A DNA stretch of 5,399 nt from JBAUHN01 sp049680295 (lineage in GTDB: Bacteria > Pseudomonadota > Alphaproteobacteria > Rhodobacterales > Rhodobacteraceae), in the NCBI GenBank assembly GCA_049680295.1, contig JBAUHN010000074.1, positions 1 to 5,399 on the forward strand, in the 5' to 3' direction. Below the pieces are notes generated by a model. That model was not told where the DNA came from. It ran no database searches and was given only the letters and a program-made list of their open reading frames with translations. Within the stretch, counting starts at the first letter, position 1; each line of letters opens with the position of its first letter. Position numbers and translations under genes: made by a program. Shown piece after piece: positions 1-5,399 of this stretch.

Positions 1-1190
1 GTATAATGGCTAAGTGAATTGACCGCGCGGATCGACATCATCGGCCCCTCAAAGGTCGACATGCCATAAAACGCGAGACTGACCACCATCATCCGTATGA
101 TCGGATCGGTGCGCAGCTTGTCCCAGGCCCCTTGCAAGGTCATCAGCCCATTGATCATACCGCCCCATGACGGCATCCACAGGATGATTGAGAACACCAT
201 GCCAAGGGTCGACGCCCAATCCGGCAAAGCGGTGTAATGCAAGTGGTGCGGACCAGCCCAGATGTATAGGAACGTCAGCGCCCAAAAATGCACGATGCTC
301 AGCTTATAGGAATAGACCGGACGGCCCGCCTGTTTGGGCACGAAATAGTACATCATGCCCAGAAATCCGGATGTCAGGAAAAAGCCAACGGCGTTGTGGC
401 CATACCACCATTGGGTCATCGCATCCTGAACGCCGCTGAACAGCTGCACGGATTTCGACCCCCAGATCGACACCGGGATCGAGATATTATTGACCAGATG
501 CAGCATGGCGACTGTGACGATAAAGCTTAGCAAAAACCAGTTGGCCACGTAGATATGTTTCTCGCGGCGGGTAAAGATTGTGCCCATATAAACAAGCAGA
601 AACGACACCCAGACGATGGTCAGCCAAATATCGGTCAGCCATTCAGGTTCTGCGTATTCCTTGGATTGAGTTGCCCCCAGCAAATATCCCGTGGCCGCCA
701 GTACGATAAATAGCTGATAGCCCCAGAACACGAACCACGCCAGGTTGCCGCCCCAAAGACGCGCACCACAGGTTCGCTGCACGATATAGAAGGACGACAT
801 AATCAGCGCGTTTCCACCAAAGGCGAAAATCACTGCCGATGTGTGCAACGGGCGAAGCCGACCAAAGTTGGCAAAAGGTTGCGCCCATTCAAAGTTCAGC
901 ACCGGGAATGCCAGTTGGAAGGCGATGATGACGCCGACCAGAAACCCGACGCAGCCCCAAAACCCGGTGGCGATCACGCCGGCACGGACGACACCGTCCA
1001 TATAGCCATTGGTGTCGACCTGTTGCGCCGGTTCATCTGTGTTACGCAATACCCAGACGAACATACCGCCAGAAACGGCCATGATCAGTATGGCGTGCAC
1101 CTGATATGCCAGATCGCGCGCCCAATTTGCGCCCATCGCAGCAAATAAAAATACAAGCCCAAGCACAATTAGCTTTAGGTAATTCAGCAT
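1..1190 (-). CDS. ccoN: cbb3-type cytochrome c oxidase subunit I (CcoN), 3' end missing
   Basis: This is the catalytic subunit of the proton-pumping cbb3 oxidase in the inner membrane, which reduces O2 to water with high oxygen affinity. 396 codons are present; the family is about 470-550 aa, so the C-terminus lies beyond base 1. Visible ligands, matched by motif to the Pseudomonas stutzeri enzyme: His116 (LRPLHTS, low-spin heme b), His265 (WWYGHN, CuB), Tyr309 (FLYIWAGPHH, the Tyr cross-linked to a CuB His in this family) and His315/His316 (CuB). Glu381 (STFEGP) fits the conserved proton-path Glu. The remaining heme histidines would fall just past the edge, since the fragment stops at SLSHY. 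The numbering offset of 56-58 reflects an extra N-terminal segment (about residues 4-48, two hydrophobic stretches) known from alphaproteobacterial CcoN. The ATG at 1188-1190 is supported by a Shine-Dalgarno site and by the N-terminus MLNYLKLIVLG. ccoO, ccoQ and ccoP are expected downstream but not seen. Confidence 0.96.
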   Translation of the reverse strand, partial: MLNYLKLIVLGLVFLFAAMGANWARDLAYQVHAILIMAVSGGMFVWVLRNTDEPAQQVDTNGYMDGVVRAGVIATGFWGCVGFLVGVIIAFQLAFPVLNFEWAQPFANFGRLRPLHTSAVIFAFGGNALIMSSFYIVQRTCGARLWGGNLAWFVFWGYQLFIVLAATGYLLGATQSKEYAEPEWLTDIWLTIVWVSFLLVYMGTIFTRREKHIYVANWFLLSFIVTVAMLHLVNNISIPVSIWGSKSVQLFSGVQDAMTQWWYGHNAVGFFLTSGFLGMMYYFVPKQAGRPVYSYKLSIVHFWALTFLYIWAGPHHLHYTALPDWASTLGMVFSIILWMPSWGGMINGLMTLQGAWDKLRTDPIIRMMVVSLAFYGMSTFEGPMMSIRAVNSLSHY

Positions 1191-1197
1191 CCCCAAT

Positions 1198-1203
1198 TCC
1201 CTC
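1198..1203 (-). promoter_or_regulatory. ribosome binding site of ccoN
   Basis: The minus strand reads GAGGGA seven bases before the ccoN ATG at 1190. It fixes the start codon, because no competing in-frame ATG with comparable spacing is seen. Confidence 0.75.
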
Positions 1204-1210
1204 ATTCTCA

Positions 1211-1230
1211 GCGCGAATAGCTTTTCGCGC
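1211..1230 (-). repeat. stem-loop in the ccoN leader
   Basis: A perfect 7-bp inverted repeat, GCGCGAA-N6-TTCGCGC, lies between the FnrL box and the ccoN ribosome binding site, ending eight bases from the GAGGGA. If transcription starts about 41 bases downstream of the box centre (near 1241), the hairpin would sit in the 5' leader. There is no T-run after it, so it does not look like a terminator. A role in mRNA stability or translation is possible but not shown. Confidence 0.5.
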
Positions 1231-1275
1231 GACCTGTTCGTGAGGGTGTTTTGGCAAGATGTGGCTGCGGTGGCC

Positions 1276-1289
1276 TTGATCTATGTCAA
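1276..1289 (-). promoter_or_regulatory. FNR/FnrL-type box upstream of ccoN
   Basis: The minus strand reads TTGAC-ATAG-ATCAA, which fits the FNR family consensus TTGAT-N4-ATCAA with one substitution (C for T) that is common in FnrL sites. Its centre is about 92 bases upstream of the ccoN start codon. If it acts as a class II activator site, transcription would begin near 1241 and leave a leader of about 50 bases. FnrL activation of ccoNOQP at low oxygen is established in Rhodobacter relatives; its operation here is inferred. No convincing -10 hexamer is seen, as expected for an activator-dependent promoter. Confidence 0.8.
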
Positions 1290-1334
1290 TTTCCGACACT
1301 TCTGCAGCGCGATTTGATGCGCGTTGGATCAAAG

Positions 1335-1350
1335 GTGTTTCGCGAAACAC
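1335..1350 (-). terminator. 16-bp palindrome at the oxyR stop codon, possible weak terminator
   Basis: GTGTTTCGCGAAACAC is a perfect palindrome. Its edge overlaps the last base of the oxyR stop codon (TAG, 1350-1352). As RNA it could form a 6-bp stem with a CGCG loop. On the oxyR strand it is followed by CCTTT, only a short T stretch, so termination would be weak and read-through into ccoN is possible. A protein-binding site is the alternative reading. Confidence 0.4.
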
Positions 1351-2234
1351 TATGAGGGTCGACAAACCACCTTGGCGATCTGCAACAGCTGCGGCGCCAA
1401 GGGGCTGGTTTTTCGCCAGACCATGCCCACCGTGCGTGTGGGCTGCGGTGGATCAAACGGCGTTATTGTTACGGCAGCGGCGCGGGTTTCAACGGCGATG
1501 GCCATTTCCGGGATCAGTGTCACGCCGATACCCGCCCCCACCATCTGCACCAGTGTCGCAAGCGAGCTGCCATTCAACCCCTTTTGCGGCACGTTCGGCG
1601 GAATGTTGCAAAACGACAGCGCGGAATCGCGAAAGCAATGTCCCTCTTCAAGTAAAAGCAGCTGCATGTCGCGCAGCATTTCAAGGCTGGGAACCGGTGC
1701 GTTGCGGTCTTTGTCGGGGCGCACCAGAACAAGGTTTTCATCAAACATCGCGACTTCCGTCAACCATGACTCATGGATCGGCAGGGCGACAATCGCGGCA
1801 TCCAGCATGCCCTTTGACAGCTCTTCGATCAGCGTCGGCGTCAGAGTCTCTCGGATCTGAATATCAAGGCCTGCGTACATACCTGTCAGATTTCCGATCA
1901 ATGTTGGCAACAGATAGGGCGCAATGGTCGGGATCACGCCAATCCGCAACTGCCCGACCAAACCGTCCTGTGCTGCGCGTGCCATATCGCCCAATTCTTC
2001 GACCGAGCGCAAGATATCAGCGATCCTTGGCGCGCATTCCTCACCGAAACTGGTCAATCTAACCTCGCGCGCGCCGCGCTCAAACAGCACAGTGCCCAGT
2101 GATGCCTCCAGTTCTTTGATTTGCACCGACAAAGCTGGCTGAGAAATGGCACATGCGTCGGCAGCATGGCCAAAATGCCGGTGATGGGCCAAGGCTTCAA
2201 AATAACGCAGCTGACGGAAGGTGAGATTTGTCAT
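1350..2234 (-). CDS. oxyR: peroxide-sensing LysR-type regulator OxyR
   Basis: This cytoplasmic transcription factor senses H2O2 by forming a disulfide and then activates antioxidant genes. The 294 aa compare with 305 in E. coli. An N-terminal winged helix-turn-helix spans roughly residues 5-64 (FGHAADACAISQPALSVQI), and the effector domain spans about 93-290. The redox pair is Cys200 and Cys209 (GHCFRDSALSFC), with the same nine-residue spacing as Cys199/Cys208 of E. coli. His199, Arg202 and Asp203 around the peroxidatic Cys are kept, as is Thr103 (GVIPTIAPYLLP), the counterpart of E. coli Thr100. These features separate it from generic LysR regulators. The ATG at 2232-2234 gives the usual N-terminus MTNLTFRQLRYFEAL but has no clear Shine-Dalgarno site. 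The gene is divergent from katG, its classic target, and lies 159 bp upstream of ccoN on the same strand. An OxyR operator overlapping its own start suggests autoregulation. Confidence 0.95.
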   Translation of the reverse strand: MTNLTFRQLRYFEALAHHRHFGHAADACAISQPALSVQIKELEASLGTVLFERGAREVRLTSFGEECAPRIADILRSVEELGDMARAAQDGLVGQLRIGVIPTIAPYLLPTLIGNLTGMYAGLDIQIRETLTPTLIEELSKGMLDAAIVALPIHESWLTEVAMFDENLVLVRPDKDRNAPVPSLEMLRDMQLLLLEEGHCFRDSALSFCNIPPNVPQKGLNGSSLATLVQMVGAGIGVTLIPEMAIAVETRAAAVTITPFDPPQPTRTVGMVWRKTSPLAPQLLQIAKVVCRPS

Positions 2235-2269
2235 AACTAAAAACTATCGCAATCATAGGAAAATGCAAC
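2233..2269. promoter_or_regulatory. OxyR operator in the oxyR-katG intergenic region
   Basis: The plus strand shows ATAA-N7-CTAT-N7-ATAG-N7-CAAC, compared with the four-tetrad OxyR consensus ATAG-N7-CTAT-N7-ATAG-N7-CTAT. The two central tetrads (2244-2247 and 2255-2258) are exact and the outer ones match 3/4 and 2/4, with every spacer exactly seven bases. The left tetrad overlaps the oxyR start codon (2232-2234). The site would place OxyR to repress its own gene and activate katG to the right. It is a pattern match; binding is inferred. Confidence 0.75.
2252..2257 (-). promoter_or_regulatory. candidate -10 element of oxyR
   Basis: The minus strand reads TATGAT, five of six matches to TATAAT, in the centre of the OxyR operator. 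Transcription would begin about 11 bases before the oxyR ATG, giving a very short leader that would explain the missing Shine-Dalgarno site. No good -35 is seen at the right distance (only TTGGTT at 15 bases), so the call is tentative. Confidence 0.35.
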
Positions 2270-2447
2270 TTAAACCAATGGGTGGAATTTGCTAACCTTA
2301 GGTCGCAAGACAGGGGGGAGCGATTTCGATATGCGCAGTGATAGGGCGTTGACATTGCCACGGCGAAACCAGCAAATCGCGCGATAAGACATCCACACTC
2401 CTTGCCTGATGACCAATTCAAACACACAGCCTTGATCGGAGAACAAC
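2270..2447 (+). promoter_or_regulatory. katG upstream region with candidate promoters
   Basis: This stretch between the OxyR operator and katG has no convincing gene. Just beside the operator, TTAAAC (2270-2275) and TAACCT (2293-2298) are spaced 17 bases apart. Both are poor matches, as is common for promoters that need OxyR, and the position next to the operator is right for RNA polymerase contact. Further in, a perfect TTGACA (2349-2354) is followed after 17 bases only by GCAAAT, a weak -10. Either could start katG transcription. I cannot choose between them from sequence. Confidence 0.3.
2438..2443 (+). promoter_or_regulatory. ribosome binding site of katG
   Basis: GGAGAA lies four bases before the ATG at 2448-2450 (GGAG ends six bases before it), a good Shine-Dalgarno match that fixes the katG start. 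Confidence 0.75.
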
Positions 2448-4634
2448 ATGGACGGAAATGATGTAGCAAAGTGCCCGGTGATGCACGGGGCCACCAACCT
2501 TGGGGTCAGATCAAACCGTGACTGGTGGCCAAACCAGCTGAACCTGCGCATCCTGCATCAAAATGCGCCAGCCTCTGATCCGATGGGCGCCGCGTTTGAC
2601 TATGCCACCGCGTTCAAAAAGCTTGATCTGGCAGCCTTAAAAAAAGATCTCTTCGCGCTGATGACCGACAGTCAGGACTGGTGGCCTGCCGATTATGGCC
2701 ATTACGGTCCGTTCTTTATCCGCATGGCGTGGCACAGCGCGGGCACCTACCGCACCGCTGACGGACGGGGCGGGGCGACATCCGGAACCCAGCGTTTTGC
2801 GCCGCTCAACAGCTGGCCAGACAACGTGAACCTTGATAAGGCGCGGCGTTTGCTTTGGCCGATCAAGCAGAAATACGGGTCCAGCATTTCATGGGCTGAT
2901 CTGATGATTCTGGCGGGCAATTGCGCCATCGAATCGATGGGCGGCAAGACCTTTGGCTTTGCCGGCGGGCGCGTCGATGTGTGGGAACCTGAGGAAGACA
3001 TCTATTGGGGTGCCGAGGATACCTGGCTTGACGACAAACGCTATTCCGGTGACCGCGAGCTGGAAAACCCGCTGGCCGCCGTTCAGATGGGCCTGATCTA
3101 CGTGAACCCCGAAGGTCCGAACGGCAATCCTGATCCGGTCGCATCCGGGTTCGATATCCGTGACACATTTGCCCGCATGGCGATGAACGACGAAGAAACC
3201 GTCGCTTTGGTTGCAGGTGGTCACACCTTTGGCAAGGCCCACGGTGCGGGGGATGCAGGCCTTGTCGGTCCCGACCCGGAGGCGGCGGGACTGGAAGAAC
3301 AGGGGCTTGGCTGGAACAGCGCCTATGGCAGCGGCAAAGGTGTTGATGCCATCGGCAGCGGCATCGAAGGGGCATGGACCCCGACACCGATCCAATGGGA
3401 CAACAGCTTTTTTGACACGCTGTTTGGCCATGAATGGGAACTGACCAAAAGCCCCGCAGGCGCGCAGCAATGGACAGCGATCGGTGCCGAAGGCACTGTG
3501 CCTGACGCCCATGATCCGGCAAAAAGCCACGCACCCATGATGACGACGGCAGATATGGCGATGCGGATGGATCCGATCTATGAGCCGATCTCGCGCCGTT
3601 TCCACGAAAACCCCGATCAGTTCGCCGACGCATTCGCGCGGGCCTGGTTCAAATTGACCCACCGCGATATGGGGCCACGTGATCTGTATCTGGGGGCTGA
3701 AGTCCCCGCAGAAGTGCTGATCTGGCAAGACCCTATTCCCGACGTCACACATGATCTGATTGACGCGGCGGATATTGCGGGTTTGAAAAAGGACATTCTG
3801 GGTGCCGGGCTTTCGATCTCGGAACTGGTCTCAACGGCCTGGGCCTCGGCCTCGACGTTCAGAGGTTCGGACAAACGCGGCGGGGCCAATGGCGCGCGCA
3901 TTCGTCTGGCACCACAAAAAGACTGGGCGGCAAACCAGCCTGCGCAATTGTCAAAAGTAATCTCGGCGCTGGAAACCGTGCAAGCCGCATTTAACGGCGC
4001 GCAATCGGGCGGAAAACAAGTGTCGCTGGCGGATTTGATTGTTCTGGGGGGCTGTGCCGCCGTTGAACAGGCTGCCAAAAACGCAGGCCATAACCTAAAG
4101 GTGCCCTTTGCCCCCGGTCGCGGTGATGCAACCCAAGACCAGACCGATGTCGAAGCGATGGAAGTTTTGGAACCTGTCGCAGACGGTTTCCGCAACTACC
4201 TTAAGAAAACCTACTCAGCCCCGGCCGAAGAATTGCTGATCGACAAGGCGCAATTGCTGACCCTCAGCGCGCCTGAGATGACAGTGCTTGTCGGCGGTTT
4301 GCGGGTGCTGGGGGCCAATGCAGGTGGCTCAAACCACGGTGTGTTTACGACAAAATCCGACACGCTGAGCAACGACTTTTTCGTGAACCTTCTCGATATG
4401 GGAACAACATGGAAAGCCACGTCAGACGCGAAGGACGTGTTTGAAGGCTGTGACCGCGACACCGGCAAGGTGAAATGGACCGGCAGCCGGGTTGATCTGG
4501 TTTTCGGCTCAAACTCGCAATTGCGCGCCCTTGCCGAAGTCTACGCGAGCGCTGACGCAGGCGAGATGTTTGCGCAGAACTTTGTCGCCGCATGGACCAA
4601 GGTGATGAACCTTGATCGCTTTGATCTGGCCTGA
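2448..4634 (+). CDS. katG: bifunctional catalase-peroxidase KatG
   Basis: This cytoplasmic heme enzyme breaks down H2O2 to water and O2 and also oxidises donors as a class I peroxidase. The 728 aa match the usual 720-740. In the N-terminal heme domain the distal triad is Arg92, Trp95 and His96 (IRMAWHSAG). The Trp-Tyr-Met adduct that gives catalase activity is Trp95, Tyr218 (GLIYVNPEG) and Met244 (ARMAMNDEE). The proximal side is His259 (AGGHTFGK), Trp310 and Asp375 (MRMDPIYE). Ser304 matches the channel Ser315 of Mycobacterium tuberculosis KatG. The C-terminal repeat domain (about 440-728) lacks the heme site, as in the family. Odd: the mobile Arg before YLG in the RYLGPEVP motif (Arg418 in M. 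tuberculosis) is Leu413 here (PRDLYLGAEVP). The ATG at 2448 has a good ribosome site and gives the familiar start MDGNDV. It is divergent from oxyR and so probably peroxide-induced. Confidence 0.98.
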   Translation: MDGNDVAKCPVMHGATNLGVRSNRDWWPNQLNLRILHQNAPASDPMGAAFDYATAFKKLDLAALKKDLFALMTDSQDWWPADYGHYGPFFIRMAWHSAGTYRTADGRGGATSGTQRFAPLNSWPDNVNLDKARRLLWPIKQKYGSSISWADLMILAGNCAIESMGGKTFGFAGGRVDVWEPEEDIYWGAEDTWLDDKRYSGDRELENPLAAVQMGLIYVNPEGPNGNPDPVASGFDIRDTFARMAMNDEETVALVAGGHTFGKAHGAGDAGLVGPDPEAAGLEEQGLGWNSAYGSGKGVDAIGSGIEGAWTPTPIQWDNSFFDTLFGHEWELTKSPAGAQQWTAIGAEGTVPDAHDPAKSHAPMMTTADMAMRMDPIYEPISRRFHENPDQFADAFARAWFKLTHRDMGPRDLYLGAEVPAEVLIWQDPIPDVTHDLIDAADIAGLKKDILGAGLSISELVSTAWASASTFRGSDKRGGANGARIRLAPQKDWAANQPAQLSKVISALETVQAAFNGAQSGGKQVSLADLIVLGGCAAVEQAAKNAGHNLKVPFAPGRGDATQDQTDVEAMEVLEPVADGFRNYLKKTYSAPAEELLIDKAQLLTLSAPEMTVLVGGLRVLGANAGGSNHGVFTTKSDTLSNDFFVNLLDMGTTWKATSDAKDVFEGCDRDTGKVKWTGSRVDLVFGSNSQLRALAEVYASADAGEMFAQNFVAAWTKVMNLDRFDLA

Positions 4635-4652
4635 TCGCGCAAAACCATTGGC

Positions 4653-4682
4653 CGGGCGCTGTGCTGCAAAACACAGCGCCTG
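4653..4682 (+). terminator. stem-loop after katG, possible terminator
   Basis: GGCGCTGTG (4655-4663) pairs perfectly with CACAGCGCC (4672-4680) around an 8-base loop, and a G-T and a C-G pair extend it outward. It begins 18 bases after the katG stop codon. No T-run follows (TGACCCC), so it is not a classic intrinsic terminator. It may reduce read-through to the GMC gene or protect the katG mRNA 3' end. Confidence 0.45.
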
Positions 4683-4722
4683 ACCCCAGGGGATGCAATG
4701 ACACAGCGGCGTGGTGTTAAAC

Positions 4723-5399
4723 GTGCAAGAATACGACTATGTCATTGTCGGCGCCGGTTCTGCTGGGTCAGTTCTGGCCAACCGATTGTCAGAAAATCCC
4801 AAAAACTCCGTTCTGTTGATCGAAGCCGGCGGTACAGACTGGCACCCATGGGTCAAAATCCCCATCGGCTATGGCAAGGTTTTCTATGACCGCTCCGTCA
4901 ACTGGAAATACACAACGGAACCTGATCCGAACCTTGATAACCGGCAAACCTATTGGCCGCGCGGTAAGATACTGGGCGGGTCCAGTTCGATCAATGCAAT
5001 GGTCTATGTGCGCGGACATCCACGCGACTACGCGGAATGGAACGCCGTGGCACCAGGCTGGGGCTGGGATGAAGTGGGACCAATCTTTCGCCGGATGGAA
5101 GATTGGGACGGACCGGCAGATAAGGCGCGCGGCGTTGGTGGCCCGCTGCCCGTTCACGACACCACAGATGATGCACACCCCCTGACACATACCTACATCA
5201 AAGCAGCAAGCCAGGCCGGCATTGCGCCCAATCCCGACTACAATGGTCCGCATATGGACGGAGCCTGCCTGTATCAGATCACAACCAAAGAGGGTTTGCG
5301 CGCCTCAGCTTCGCGCAGCTATCTGGCCCCTGTCGCAAAAAGGCACAACCTGCACATCCAAACCAAAGCCCATGCCACCCGCGTGCTGTTTGACGGCAA
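4723..5399 (+). CDS. GMC-family FAD-dependent oxidoreductase, 3' end missing
   Basis: A glucose-methanol-choline family flavoenzyme of the choline/alcohol dehydrogenase type. It oxidises an alcohol group using FAD, but the substrate cannot be assigned. 225 codons are present of about 530-560 expected. The N-terminal FAD-binding fold has YDYVIVGAGSAG (GxGxxG, residues 10-15) and LLIEAGG (Glu34, expected to bind the ADP ribose). The GMC signature lies at about residues 80-98 (RGKILGGSSSINAMVYVRG). The C-terminal catalytic histidine region is beyond the window. The start is uncertain. In this frame a TGA at 4699-4701 excludes anything earlier, leaving GTG codons at 4711, 4714 and 4723. GTG 4723 gives VQEYDYVIVG, the usual family N-terminus, but has only a poor ribosome site (GGTG). 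The better AGGGG at 4688-4692 serves an ATG at 4698 in another frame. The gene follows katG by 88 bp on the same strand, so co-transcription is possible despite the intervening stem-loop. BetA-like choline dehydrogenase is one alternative, but nothing here proves it. Confidence 0.9.
   Translation, partial: MQEYDYVIVGAGSAGSVLANRLSENPKNSVLLIEAGGTDWHPWVKIPIGYGKVFYDRSVNWKYTTEPDPNLDNRQTYWPRGKILGGSSSINAMVYVRGHPRDYAEWNAVAPGWGWDEVGPIFRRMEDWDGPADKARGVGGPLPVHDTTDDAHPLTHTYIKAASQAGIAPNPDYNGPHMDGACLYQITTKEGLRASASRSYLAPVAKRHNLHIQTKAHATRVLFDG

Noticed and set aside
1314..1332. TTGAT-N9-ATCAA, looking like a second FNR box
   Set aside because: The half-sites are separated by nine bases instead of four, which does not fit an FNR dimer. 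It also lies farther from ccoN than the good site at 1276-1289.
1283..2062. Plus-strand 259-codon open frame opposite oxyR
   Set aside because: It is antisense to a clear OxyR with intact family motifs, its product is Arg/Pro/Ser-rich with no recognisable domain, and no ribosome site fits. It is a shadow of the real gene.
2330..2355. Possible second OxyR operator around the ATAG at 2341
   Set aside because: The tetrads at the required 7-base distances on either side do not match CTAT.
2320..2380. Inverted repeat GCGATTT ... AAATCGC in the katG upstream region
   Set aside because: Only seven bases per arm with 47 bases between. This is likely by chance and has no matching regulatory pattern.
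2863..3752. Two long minus-strand open frames (256 and 287 codons) opposite katG
   Set aside because: Both lie fully within katG, resemble no family I know, and have compositions expected from reading a GC-rich gene backwards.
4698..4889. 63-codon ORF with a good ribosome site overlapping the GMC gene start
   Set aside because: Beyond the first few codons it overlaps the FAD-binding motif in another frame and shows no domain of its own. It matters only as evidence about the GMC start.

Overview
The window looks like part of an alphaproteobacterial chromosome, most likely from the Rhodobacteraceae/Roseobacter group. This is inferred from the moderately high GC content, the codon choice, the long alphaproteobacterial form of CcoN with its extra N-terminal segment, the FnrL-type box in front of ccoN, and the divergent oxyR-katG pair. 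I cannot name a genus or species.

Layout: positions 1-1190 (minus strand) hold the N-terminal three quarters of ccoN, the catalytic subunit of cbb3-type cytochrome c oxidase. The gene runs off the left edge. Positions 1191-1349 are its upstream region, with a strong FNR/FnrL box, a perfect stem-loop in the likely 5' leader and a good Shine-Dalgarno site. Positions 1350-2234 (minus) hold a complete oxyR, with both redox cysteines and a 16-bp palindrome touching its stop codon. Positions 2235-2447 are the divergent oxyR/katG control region, with a recognisable OxyR operator that overlaps the oxyR start codon. Positions 2448-4634 (plus) hold a complete katG (bifunctional catalase-peroxidase, 728 aa). 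A 9-bp perfect stem-loop follows it. Positions 4723-5399 (plus) hold the N-terminal 225 residues of a GMC-family FAD oxidoreductase that runs off the right edge.

How the genes work together: OxyR senses H2O2 through its disulfide switch and should drive katG from the shared intergenic operator while limiting its own expression. KatG then removes peroxide. CcoN belongs to the high-affinity oxidase used at low oxygen, and the FnrL box predicts induction when oxygen falls. The neighbourhood therefore combines low-oxygen respiration with peroxide defence. The GMC enzyme may itself make H2O2 if it acts as an oxidase, but its substrate cannot be read from this fragment.

No new system is evident. 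The observations most worth checking are an apparent loss of the mobile 'arginine switch' in KatG (Leu413 where Arg is usual), the OxyR operator placed over the oxyR promoter and start codon, and the ambiguous start of the GMC gene. I saw no RNA genes, mobile elements or CRISPR arrays.
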